Position numbers and translations under genes: made by a program
Notes under the pieces: model-generated
The model's input: only the letters and a program-made list of their open reading frames with translations
The model's database searches: none
Told to the model about the DNA's origin: nothing
Shown here: positions 5,720-12,359 of the stretch, in pieces
Position numbering within the stretch: position 1 is the first letter of the stretch
Layout: each line of letters opens with the position of its first letter
Origin: a virus
Virus record (IMG/VR): IMGVR_UViG_3300032053_000584
Coordinates: 1 to 22,315 of that record
Strand: one strand, 5' to 3'
Length of the DNA stretch: 22,315 bases

Positions 5720-5815
5720 GTGCTGATGTTACTTGCCATCTTCGCCATCTGGTTGAGCGGGTGTATTGTTGGTGCCCTCATTGGTCTCTGGATAGCCTAC
5801 CTACGTACACATTAG
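5720..5815 (+). CDS. Second membrane mini-protein, 31 residues
   Basis: A GTG at 5720 lies 10 bases after a perfect AAGGAGGT ribosome-binding site; an in-frame ATG at 5726 is the alternative. The peptide is almost entirely one hydrophobic helix (LLAIFAIWLSGCIVGALIGL) ending in a basic YLRTH tail. LSGC fits a lipobox, but a basic n-region is missing, so a simple membrane anchor is more likely than a lipoprotein. It is one of the shortest ORFs in the window, but its strong initiation site argues that it is made. Function is unknown. Confidence 0.55.
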   Translation: MLMLLAIFAIWLSGCIVGALIGLWIAYLRTH

Positions 5816-5826
5816 GAGGTTCCGAC

Positions 5827-7356
5827 ATGGGACTCATCGCTGATACACTTCCCTCTCCCTTCGTCCGCAACGCTGCTCCCGCCATTATATCTTCAACCTT
5901 CGGCGCGGGCATGTCTCCGATGGGCAGCAACTATCTCGGCTTCTCCGGCGCCTACATGCGGAACGAGATCGTCTTCGCAGCCATTGAGATGCTGGCGACA
6001 TCGGCGGGCGAGCCGCACATCATGGGTACGCGCCGGCAGCGTTCCAGTCCGCAGATTCGTAACGAGATTCGCAACCTCTGGGCGACGGGGACGCCGTACT
6101 ATCAGGTGCCGAGTCGTCTCATCCGTAACGGCTTTGTCAAGGAAGTGCCGGATCACCCGCTGGTCCGTCTGCTGAACAACCCGAACCCCTTCATGAGCCG
6201 CAGCCAACTCTGGGGCACCGTCGTTATGGACCGCTGCCTCGCCGGCAATGCCTACATCCTGAAGGCACGCGGGCCGCTCGGCAACATCGCTGAACTCTGG
6301 CGGCTCCGGCCGGACCGCGTTCGCATTATCCCCGGCGGCGAGTTCATCAAAGCCTATGAGTACAACACTGGTGCGGGGAAGGTCGAGTATCCGCCCGAAG
6401 ACATCATGCAATTCAAGACGCGACACCCGCTGAACGATTACTATGGGATGCCGCCGCTGATGGCGATTGCCGCTCGCGTCGATATCGACGACTACATGAA
6501 GAACTTTTTAAAGACCTTCTTCGAACGCGGCGGCGCTGGTATCGGTGGCGTGCTGAGCGTGAAGAACCAGCTCAGCCAACAGCAGCGCGATGATGTTAGG
6601 GCGCTGCTCGAAAGCCGAGCGTCGGGTCCGTCTAACTGGCACAGGACGCTCGTCCTTGATGCGACCGAGGCGACGTATAACCAGATGGGCCTGAACCGCG
6701 GCCTCCGCGACGCGCTCCCGAAGGAACTGGACGCTGTCTCCGAGGCGCGGATCGCGATGGCGTTCGGGATACCGGGCTCGATCCTCGGCCTGCTTATCGG
6801 CTACGAGTCCTCATCCTATGCCAACAAGCGGCAGGACTGGCAGGTGTTCTGGGACCTGACGATGACGCCGCTGCTGTCTGACCTAGACGATGTACTGAAC
6901 CTCAAGATTGTGCCGGACTTCGCAGGTGTCGATGAAGTAGCATTCGACCTGAGCGATATCCGGGCTCTCCAGGAGGATGTTGACAAGATTCACGAGCGGC
7001 ACCGCAAGAATGTGCAAGCTGGTCTGGAGACATGGGAAGAGGGACGCGACGGTCTCGGCCTCGACCCGGAGATTACGGAAGGAACCCTAATCATCCCGTC
7101 AAACATGACGCCGACGAAAGTCGCGCTGTTGGACGAGGCACCTCCGCCTCCGCCGGTTCCGCAACTTCCGCCTGCCACGGCGGTCGTAGAAGCCCTACGA
7201 GCCACCTTCACGCAGCCGCAACTCGCGGCGCCCGCTAAGGCCGTGTCGATTGTCGATGAGGCATATTGCGGGTGCGGACGCCTTCTCGGGAAGAACCTGA
7301 ATGAAGGCGGCGAAGTTTGGTGTGCGAGGTGTAAAAAGGACGTGATGGTTCAATGA
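5827..7356 (+). CDS. Portal protein, HK97 family, with C-terminal Com-like zinc ribbon
   Basis: 509 residues from the ATG at 5827, preceded by TAGGAGGTTCCGAC. An upstream in-frame start overlaps the membrane mini-gene and is rejected. The core shows typical HK97-portal segments: PLVRLLNNPNPFMSR, GNAYILKARG, LWRLRPDRVRI, an EDIMQFKTRHPLNDYYGM loop, and the late MAFGIPGSILGL and YANKRQDWQVFW helices. The portal forms the dodecameric vertex through which DNA is packaged. After about residue 455 there is a Pro-rich linker. Then Cys481, Cys483, Cys499 and Cys502 form a zinc ribbon resembling Mu Com-type ribbons (CGRLLGK...WCARCKK). This tail is not part of the classical portal fold. Confidence 0.95.
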   Translation: MGLIADTLPSPFVRNAAPAIISSTFGAGMSPMGSNYLGFSGAYMRNEIVFAAIEMLATSAGEPHIMGTRRQRSSPQIRNEIRNLWATGTPYYQVPSRLIRNGFVKEVPDHPLVRLLNNPNPFMSRSQLWGTVVMDRCLAGNAYILKARGPLGNIAELWRLRPDRVRIIPGGEFIKAYEYNTGAGKVEYPPEDIMQFKTRHPLNDYYGMPPLMAIAARVDIDDYMKNFLKTFFERGGAGIGGVLSVKNQLSQQQRDDVRALLESRASGPSNWHRTLVLDATEATYNQMGLNRGLRDALPKELDAVSEARIAMAFGIPGSILGLLIGYESSSYANKRQDWQVFWDLTMTPLLSDLDDVLNLKIVPDFAGVDEVAFDLSDIRALQEDVDKIHERHRKNVQAGLETWEEGRDGLGLDPEITEGTLIIPSNMTPTKVALLDEAPPPPPVPQLPPATAVVEALRATFTQPQLAAPAKAVSIVDEAYCGCGRLLGKNLNEGGEVWCARCKKDVMVQ

Positions 7357-7394
7357 CTGAGTTTGTGTGGGTCATCACACGCGAAGGGACTTGA
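7353..7394 (+). CDS. 13-codon ORF overlapping the portal stop, possible gene remnant
   Basis: The ATGA at the portal stop opens MTEFVWVITREGT and ends at 7394, inside the downstream promoter. The start of the peptide resembles the beginning of small phage proteins that open with a VWVIT/S-type strand. It may therefore be the truncated head of such a gene, cut off where the promoter and RNA-like element begin. The ribosome-binding site is weak (AAGGA 13 bases upstream). It may equally be chance. Confidence 0.2.
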   Translation: MTEFVWVITREGT

Positions 7395-7418
7395 CAAACC
7401 GTCAAGTAGGCGTATAAT
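7391..7418 (+). promoter_or_regulatory. Strong sigma70-type promoter between portal and protease
   Basis: Perfect TTGACA (7391-7396), a 16-base spacer and perfect TATAAT (7413-7418). The spacer contains GTCAA, so TTGACAAACCGTCAA is a 5-bp inverted repeat over the -35 that could be an operator. The GCGTATAAT core is shared with the elements at 1543 and 5439. Transcription would begin near 7425 and meet a repeat-containing structured stretch and a terminator before reaching the protease gene. Confidence 0.75.
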
Positions 7419-7424
7419 CACCTT

Positions 7425-7570
7425 AGCAATTTGACAACTGAATAGGACGACGGCGAGAGCGAAGAGCCAGTACCGTCAGCGGCCAGAGCGAAGAGCCGGG
7501 GCCGTAAAGTCCGTGAGGCTATAAGCCCGATCTACAGGTTCACCGGAGCCTGCGAGATGCGGGCTTTTTT
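7425..7570 (+). ncRNA. Candidate structured RNA or attenuator with tandem hairpin repeats
   Basis: Between a strong promoter and an intrinsic terminator lie two 18-base direct repeats, CGGCSAGAGCGAAGAGCC, at 7451-7468 and 7480-7497, differing at one base. Each can fold with GGC and GCC closing a purine-rich loop. Larger pairings are also possible: GACGG (7449-7453) with CCGTC (7473-7477), and CGGCC (7480-7484) with GGCCG (7500-7504). GGAC (7445-7448) can pair with GTCC (7509-7512) to enclose both. No convincing ORF crosses the stretch. It does not match a riboswitch I recognise. It may be a free small RNA of about 146 bases or a leader controlling the head genes. Confidence 0.5.
7523..7570 (+). 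terminator. Intrinsic terminator upstream of the protease gene
   Basis: AAGCCCG-ATCT-A-CAGG (7523-7538) pairs with CCTG (7549-7552), AGAT (7555-7558) and CGGGCTT (7560-7566) around a 10-base loop, and the stem runs into a T6 tract (7565-7570). The upstream GGCT at 7517-7520 can pair with AGCC at 7524-7527 and would compete with the terminator stem, so regulated readthrough is possible. It ends 21 bases before the protease start. Confidence 0.8.
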
Positions 7571-7591
7571 GTTTGCCCGGAGATTGAGCCT

Positions 7592-8503
7592 ATGCCACTT
7601 CCGAAGCCGAACAAAGACGAAGACAAACCTACGTTCATGGGCCGCTGTATGAGCGAATTGAAAGAGGAATACCCCAAGCAGGACCAGCGCGTCGCGGTTT
7701 GTCTGACGCAATGGAGTAAGGGAACTGAGGACAGCATGAAGAGCTGGTACGAAATCCGCAATGCGACTGCCGAGACTGCTGAGGTTTTGCTCTACGACGA
7801 GATCGGCGGTTGGGGCATTACGGCCTCCGACTTTGCTAAGGAACTCCAGGGCGTCAAGGCCAAGATCATCAACCTGCGGATCAACTCGCCGGGCGGCGAT
7901 GTGTTCGATGGCGTCGCCATCTACAACGCATTGAAGAATCACCCGGCAGCCGTTCACGCCGTCGTCGATGGCTTGGCCGCTTCCAGCGCGTCCTTCATCA
8001 GCCAAGCGGGTGACACCGTTCTCATGGCGACAGGCTCGACCATGATGATTCACGAGCCGAACGGCATGACGATGGGCGACGCCCAGGACCACGCGAAGAT
8101 GGCGGAGACGCTGAACAAGATGGGCGACACCATCGCGTCTTTCTACGCCATGCGTGCCGGCGGCGATGAACCGCTTTGGCGGGCGCGGATGCGGGCTGAG
8201 AGTTGGTTCAGGGCGCAAGAGGCCGTCGATATCGGTCTGGCCGATGGCGTCGTAGGGGGCAAGGCGGAGAACCGCGTCGGCATCTTCAACCTGAGCAGCT
8301 TCAAGAACGTGCCCGACTGGGTTCCGCAGGCTATCGCTCCACCTATTGATGAGCCGAAACCTGAACCGGACCCCGTACCAGAACCATCCCCGATTACGGA
8401 AGGACTCAAAGAGGGCGTCGCCCAGGTTGTCAAGCGACCGGGGTTGCCGCCCTTTGACTTTAGAGAAGCAGTAAAGGCGGGCACAGCCCGCGAAGGAGAC
8501 TAG
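7592..8503 (+). CDS. Prohead maturation protease, ClpP-like (S14 fold)
   Basis: 303 residues; the ATG at 7592 follows CGGAGATTGAGCC. Residues 1-45 carry a phage-typical extension (FMGRCMSELKEEYP then RVAVCLTQW) often seen before or beside head proteases, so this start is preferred over the internal ATG at 7736. The ClpP-like core has INSPGGDVFDG, the nucleophile motif GLAAS with Ser131, and MMIHEPNG with His154. The enzyme cleaves the scaffold-like delta domain of the capsid protein during head maturation. After about residue 245 the C-terminus is rich in Pro and Glu (PEPDPVPEP), probably flexible. The major capsid gene follows two bases after the stop, so the pair is co-translated. Confidence 0.92.
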   Translation: MPLPKPNKDEDKPTFMGRCMSELKEEYPKQDQRVAVCLTQWSKGTEDSMKSWYEIRNATAETAEVLLYDEIGGWGITASDFAKELQGVKAKIINLRINSPGGDVFDGVAIYNALKNHPAAVHAVVDGLAASSASFISQAGDTVLMATGSTMMIHEPNGMTMGDAQDHAKMAETLNKMGDTIASFYAMRAGGDEPLWRARMRAESWFRAQEAVDIGLADGVVGGKAENRVGIFNLSSFKNVPDWVPQAIAPPIDEPKPEPDPVPEPSPITEGLKEGVAQVVKRPGLPPFDFREAVKAGTAREGD

Positions 8504-8505
8504 AT

Positions 8506-9879
8506 ATGGCAAAGATCGCAATTCCCGAGAAGCCCGAAGAGCTTGAAGAACTGTTGGGCGACCGCAAGCGCGTCGAGGCGCTGATCGACTCCGGCCAGTT
8601 TGCCGATGTGGTCAAGGCGTATGCCAAGGCCACCGACGACCGAGGCCAGCTTGCCGACATCGTGAAAGAATCCATTGATGCGGCATTCAAGGGCCAGGAC
8701 GCACTCCGTGCAACCATCGACGAGACCGTTAAGGAATCGTTGGAGAAGACCCTTGGCACCTACGGCGTGAAGCGCCCGGAGATGATCGTCGGCACTGACG
8801 CCAAGGCGCACGGTGCGGCCTACAACAAGCACGCCCTCGGCTCTCCCCTCGACAAGGAGTTCGAGAATACCGCCGACTTTTTTGAATCGATCTGGCACGG
8901 CAACCTGGCCGGCCAGGACCGCTGGCGCAAGATTCGCAACGACTACAGTTCGATTGATCCCGCAGCCGGCGGCTTTCTAGTGCCGGAAGTCCTGCGATCA
9001 GAGTTGCTTCGTCTCGCCCTGGAGACATCCGTTGTTCGCCCGCGTGCGCGGGTCATTCCAATGGACTCGGCGCGGGTTCCCTTCCCGTGTATCGACTCGA
9101 CCTCTCACGCCTCCAGCGTCTTCGGTGGCATTACCGGAACGTGGATCGAGGAGAGCGGAACGCTCGGCGAATCCGAAGCCAAGTTCGGACGTGTCGTACT
9201 CCAGGCAGCGAAACTCGCTGCCAGTTGCGACGTGCCGAACGAACTGTTGCAGGACTCCATCGTGTCCTTCGCGGCGCTTATCGAGCAGATGATGCCCGAG
9301 GCAATCGCCTGGTATGAGGACGTGGGTTTCCTGACCGGCAACGGCGTCGGTCAGCCGCTCGGCGTTCTGAACAGTCCCGCCCTCGTCACCGTGACGAAGG
9401 AGACGGGGCAAGTCGCCGACAGTATCGTTTGGGAAAACCTGGTCAAGATGTACGCCCAGATGCTACCGGGTTCGCTCGGTCGCGCAGTCTGGGTCGCGAA
9501 CATCAACTGCTTCCCCGAACTCGCGACGATGAGCCTTAGCGTCGGCACCGGCGGCGGGGCAATCTGGCTGAACAACGGCGTCAACGGCCCGCCCGCGCAG
9601 ATTCTAGGTCGACCCCTGATCCTGACGGAGAAGGTTCCGACCATCGGTGGCGCTGGCAGCGGCAAGGACATCTCCTTTATAGATTTTGGATATTATCTTA
9701 TAGGAGATAGAATGCAAATGCGTGCGGAATCCTCGCCGCATTTCCACTTCAGTACAGACCAGACAACTTTCCGTATTATTGAGCGGGTTGACGGTAGAGG
9801 CTGGTTGATGAGCGCCTTGACACCAGCCAATTCGAGTACAACTTTGAGCCCGTTCGTGACCTTGGGCGAGAGGGGCTAG
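8506..9879 (+). CDS. Major capsid protein, HK97 fold
   Basis: 457 residues from an ATG preceded by GGAGACTAGAT. Residues 1-110 are charged and helical, the expected delta scaffold domain removed by the protease. The mature part begins near DPAAGGFLVPEVLRSEL and shows the hallmarks of the HK97 family: the E-loop/P-domain stretch WIEESGTLGESEAKFG, ASCDVPNELLQDS, FLTGNGVGQPLG and a late DFGYYLIGDRMQMR strand. The length is normal for the family. Codons for the YYLIGDR stretch (9672-9720) are strikingly AT-rich compared with the rest and contain TAGGAGAT followed by an in-frame ATG (Met403). This could be an internal initiation site or a recombined patch. Confidence 0.95.
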   Translation: MAKIAIPEKPEELEELLGDRKRVEALIDSGQFADVVKAYAKATDDRGQLADIVKESIDAAFKGQDALRATIDETVKESLEKTLGTYGVKRPEMIVGTDAKAHGAAYNKHALGSPLDKEFENTADFFESIWHGNLAGQDRWRKIRNDYSSIDPAAGGFLVPEVLRSELLRLALETSVVRPRARVIPMDSARVPFPCIDSTSHASSVFGGITGTWIEESGTLGESEAKFGRVVLQAAKLAASCDVPNELLQDSIVSFAALIEQMMPEAIAWYEDVGFLTGNGVGQPLGVLNSPALVTVTKETGQVADSIVWENLVKMYAQMLPGSLGRAVWVANINCFPELATMSLSVGTGGGAIWLNNGVNGPPAQILGRPLILTEKVPTIGGAGSGKDISFIDFGYYLIGDRMQMRAESSPHFHFSTDQTTFRIIERVDGRGWLMSALTPANSSTTLSPFVTLGERG

Positions 9880-9891
9880 ACAATCGAATAA

Positions 9892-9956
9892 GGCCAGCTT
9901 GGGCGGGCAATAACCCCCCCGCCCAGGCCAAGACCCGGTAGGCATTGAAACCCCTG
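9892..9956 (+). repeat. Two hairpins after the capsid gene
   Basis: TGGGCGGG (9900-9907) pairs perfectly with CCCGCCCA (9918-9925), extended by GGCC (9892-9895) with GGCC (9926-9929). A second weaker hairpin is formed by GGTAGG and CCTGCC just downstream. There is no T-run, so these look more like mRNA-stabilising or processing structures, or a leaky terminator, between capsid and decoration genes. Confidence 0.5.
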
Positions 9957-9981
9957 CCGAGATGGGCGAAAGGAAAGTGTA

Positions 9982-10518
9982 ATGGCAAGCAACCCAGGTG
10001 GATTGGGCCGAGTGTGCGACTTCAGCGTCGGAATATCCCCCGTTGATACGCAGACCGGCAACATGACCGGCAAGCGTATCTCGATGGAGAACTGCGGCGG
10101 CCTGATGATCGTCCTGTTCAAGGCGGCGGGCATCGCCAACGACGACTACTCGATACATCTTGTCGAGCACACTGCTTACACCGGCGGGACTAGCACAGAC
10201 CTGGCCTGTATGACGAGATACTGGCAGAAGAAGGAAACGGCGCTCGACGGTGACGAGGCATGGAGCGAGGTAACGCAGACGGCCTCCCACGCCAACACCG
10301 CCGACGCTACCTCTGCCGAAGCGGAGATGATCATCGTCTTCGACGTACAGGCATCGCAGTTGAGCGACGGCTACACCCACATCAGCATGGACTGGACGGA
10401 CACGGGCGCGGGCGGGACGCAGCCGGGCTGCATCCTGTACGTCCCCTACGACCTCAAGGTACAGCGCAAGCCGGCGAACATGACGAGCTGGCTGCGGCCG
10501 GGCGTAGCGAACGCATAA
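9982..10518 (+). CDS. Probable head decoration or accessory capsid protein
   Basis: 178 residues; the ATG at 9982 follows GAAAGGAAAGTGTA. The sequence is beta-rich, with alternating hydrophobic residues and the segment VFDVQASQLSDGYTHISM, followed by GCILYVPYDLKV. This resembles a family of virion proteins encoded just after the major capsid gene in many siphoviruses, probably binding the capsid surface. No enzyme motif, signal peptide or membrane segment is seen. The assignment rests on position and general similarity, not on a diagnostic motif. Confidence 0.65.
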   Translation: MASNPGGLGRVCDFSVGISPVDTQTGNMTGKRISMENCGGLMIVLFKAAGIANDDYSIHLVEHTAYTGGTSTDLACMTRYWQKKETALDGDEAWSEVTQTASHANTADATSAEAEMIIVFDVQASQLSDGYTHISMDWTDTGAGGTQPGCILYVPYDLKVQRKPANMTSWLRPGVANA

Positions 10519-10532
10519 GGAGGATAACCTAG

Positions 10533-10850
10533 ATGGCTGAGGCAGACGAACTCCAAGAACGAATAGATGCGGCGCGAGAAGACATCCAGAAGGTTGTGTC
10601 CTTCCTAGTCAACCGCTTCGGTCGTGAGGCTGACGTATTCGCGCACCTCAACTCGGCACTCCGCCATCTAAGGGAAGCGCCTCCACCCAGACAAGAGAAA
10701 GCGGTGGCCGTCGAAGAGGCGGCCACCGAAGAACCCGAAGAAGAAGTCGAGAGTATAGCGCCGCCCCTGGAGGAGCCGGTCGCCGTGGCTGAGGCCGTGG
10801 CGTCCAAGGGTGCCCACAGAGGACGGCGGGGAAGGAATAAGAGAACATGA
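10533..10850 (+). CDS. Hypothetical acidic protein with basic tail
   Basis: 105 residues with a strong AAGGAGGATAACCTAG site. Residues 1-50 form a charged, probably coiled helix (DELQERIDAAREDIQKVV). The middle is a low-complexity Glu/Ala/Val/Pro stretch, and the last twelve residues are strongly basic (HRGRRGRNKRT). The acidic-then-basic layout suggests an intrinsically disordered linker or a small assembly factor. The stop overlaps the next ATG (ATGA), so it is coupled to the following virion protein. No family is recognised. Confidence 0.7.
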   Translation: MAEADELQERIDAAREDIQKVVSFLVNRFGREADVFAHLNSALRHLREAPPPRQEKAVAVEEAATEEPEEEVESIAPPLEEPVAVAEAVASKGAHRGRRGRNKRT

Positions 10851-11326
10851 GTGGACAGTGGAAAGGCAAGGCAATCCGAGAGAGCACGCTGGGCATCCAC
10901 GTTAACAAGACGCTGGCAACTCTCGCCGACGGCAATATCTTCGCTACCTACGGCCGGGTGCTCGTGACCCTACTGTGGGGCCAGAGCGTAACTGCAGGAG
11001 ACGGCGGCGCGACGACGCTTAAACTTCAGGAAGAAACGAACACCGTCGATCTCTGCGCGGCTACGACCATCACTGGTGATGTGACAGGAACCACGTATCA
11101 GTTAACGGGTGATGTGGCGGTCATCCTCAACGGCACCGGCAATACTCCTGTCATCGGCGTCGGCTATGCCCTCTCAGCGTTCCAGCAGAACCCGATCATC
11201 ATCGGTATGCCTGGGGCGCTGGACGCGATCCAGCAAGTCCAGACGGGCGACGACACGACGGGCGTGATCGAATGGCACGCCTACTACATCCCGCTCGAAG
11301 AGGGCGCCTACATGACGGCGTCGTAA
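10847..11326 (+). CDS. Probable structural protein of the head region
   Basis: 159 residues, coupled by ATGA to the previous gene. Thr/Gly/Val-rich, with repeated beta-strand-like segments (TLATLADGNIFATYGRVLVTLL, ATTITGDVTGTTYQL, DVAVILNG) and no Cys cluster or catalytic motif. It is typical of small beta-sandwich virion proteins; a decoration or fibre-like role is inferred from context between capsid and connector genes. It is followed by a 62-bp gap holding a strong hairpin. Confidence 0.6.
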   Translation: MSGQWKGKAIRESTLGIHVNKTLATLADGNIFATYGRVLVTLLWGQSVTAGDGGATTLKLQEETNTVDLCAATTITGDVTGTTYQLTGDVAVILNGTGNTPVIGVGYALSAFQQNPIIIGMPGALDAIQQVQTGDDTTGVIEWHAYYIPLEEGAYMTAS

Positions 11327-11333
11327 CAAGTTC

Positions 11334-11372
11334 GGGTGCGCTCGGCGGTAGGCAACTGCCGCCGAGCAACCC
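11334..11372 (+). repeat. Strong hairpin before the LamG-like gene
   Basis: GCTCGGCGG (11340-11348) pairs perfectly with CCGCCGAGC (11359-11367) around a 10-base loop, and GGGT (11334-11337) with ACCC (11369-11372) extends it. There is no T-run. It is similar in kind to the hairpin after the capsid gene, so these may punctuate head-gene expression by mRNA processing or partial termination. Confidence 0.55.
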
Positions 11373-11388
11373 ATAACGGAGGCAGCCG

Positions 11389-12168
11389 ATGACCGTGTAC
11401 ATTCGTGGCCTTGATGGCAAACTCAACGACATCCTGACGATCCTCGGGACGACTACACCTCAGTTGTTTCCCTTCTGGGAGGCTACGGGCCAACTTGTTA
11501 CAGGCATCGGCATTGGCGACTTGGTGCCCCGTGAGACCGCCGGCGCAGCGGAGGACTTGGAGCATGACTATGCCCCACTGAAGTTGCCGTGCGGCCTCTA
11601 TTCCTACCACTTCCACCCGACCGGCGACCACCACCTGGCGGGCATCGACCACGCCGACTACAGCTTCGCCGGCACGGGAGGCATGAGTCTCGGTGCCTGG
11701 ATTCGGCCTAATAGGGTGACTAACAACTGCATCATGGCTAAGTACGACGTAGCGGGTACGGATCGCGAGTACCGGCTCTGGCTCGACGCCGCCAGCAAAC
11801 TTGACTTCGAGATGTACGACGACACGGCGAACGCGAGTGAAATAGCTATTAGCGCCGCCACCGACATCACGTTAGGCCAGATGCAGTTCGTCGTGGCGAC
11901 GTATGACGGGACTGCCGCTACACCTACTGTCTATCTCTACGTCAACGGTGTGGCGGTCAACGACGGCAGTACGACAGAGACGGGCAACTTGGTTGACATG
12001 ATTCCCGGCGCAACGCCGCTGACTGTCGGTTGTAGCGGCGTAACGGCGACGCCGACCTTTGAGTTTCACGGGCGCATCGCGTTGCCCTTCATCACGGGCA
12101 AGGCGCTGACGGCGGCGCAGGTCGCGTCGTTCTACAAGTTGACGGCGCCGATGGTGGGGATCTGCTGA
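11389..12168 (+). CDS. LamG / concanavalin-like domain virion protein
   Basis: 259 residues; the ATG follows ACGGAGGCAGCCG. From about residue 85 the protein reads as a LamG-type jelly roll: FAGTGGMSLGAWIRPNR, IMAKYD, EYRLWLDAASKLDFEMYDD, a QMQFVVATYDGTAA strand, YLYVNGV, and the closing FHGRIALPFITGKALTAAQV. Such domains bind carbohydrates or proteins and are common on phage surfaces. The first 80 residues are different and may attach it to the virion. Being in the head module, a capsid-displayed adhesion protein is the simplest interpretation. The stop overlaps the next ATG by one base. Confidence 0.75.
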   Translation: MTVYIRGLDGKLNDILTILGTTTPQLFPFWEATGQLVTGIGIGDLVPRETAGAAEDLEHDYAPLKLPCGLYSYHFHPTGDHHLAGIDHADYSFAGTGGMSLGAWIRPNRVTNNCIMAKYDVAGTDREYRLWLDAASKLDFEMYDDTANASEIAISAATDITLGQMQFVVATYDGTAATPTVYLYVNGVAVNDGSTTETGNLVDMIPGATPLTVGCSGVTATPTFEFHGRIALPFITGKALTAAQVASFYKLTAPMVGIC

Positions 12169-12347
12169 TGTCGTGGGCACAGTTACAGGCGATAGCGCAG
12201 GAAGCGCGCGAAGAGGCGCAGCGTCAGCGGACTGAGCCGCCGCAAGCCTGCCCGCGCGATGGCGAGCCGCTGGAATACCACCCAGGCAAAGGCGTCCTGC
12301 ACTGCAAGTTCTGCGGCTGGATGACGACGGGCAAACCGAATGGATAG
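12168..12347 (+). CDS. Zinc-finger mini-protein of the MSW...CPxDG family
   Basis: 59 residues, sharing one base with the preceding stop (TGATG). It starts MSWAQLQAIAQEAREE, a helix, then has ACPRDGEPL and LHCKFCGW (Cys28, His45, Cys46, Cys49), ending in a short tail. Small proteins of exactly this form (helix, CPxDGxPL, then CxxCGW) are common in the head-tail region of actinobacteriophage-like genomes and have unknown function. Asp31 stands where a fourth Cys might be expected, as is usual in these proteins. The 12-base gap to the next gene suggests the same operon. Confidence 0.75.
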   Translation: MSWAQLQAIAQEAREEAQRQRTEPPQACPRDGEPLEYHPGKGVLHCKFCGWMTTGKPNG

Positions 12348-12359
12348 CGAGGAAGAGTC

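Noticed and set aside
7365-7380. GTGTG/CACAC hairpin after the portal gene as a terminator
   Set aside because: The stem is five base pairs with no T-run and overlaps the possible 13-codon ORF.
7532-8521. A 329-codon leftward open frame across the protease gene
   Set aside because: It is the mirror of a clear ClpP-like gene and would read through the terminator; composition is typical of antisense frames in GC-rich DNA.
9604-10380. A 258-codon leftward open frame across the end of the capsid gene and the decoration gene
   Set aside because: It crosses two well-supported rightward genes and their hairpin gap, with no motif or start signal.
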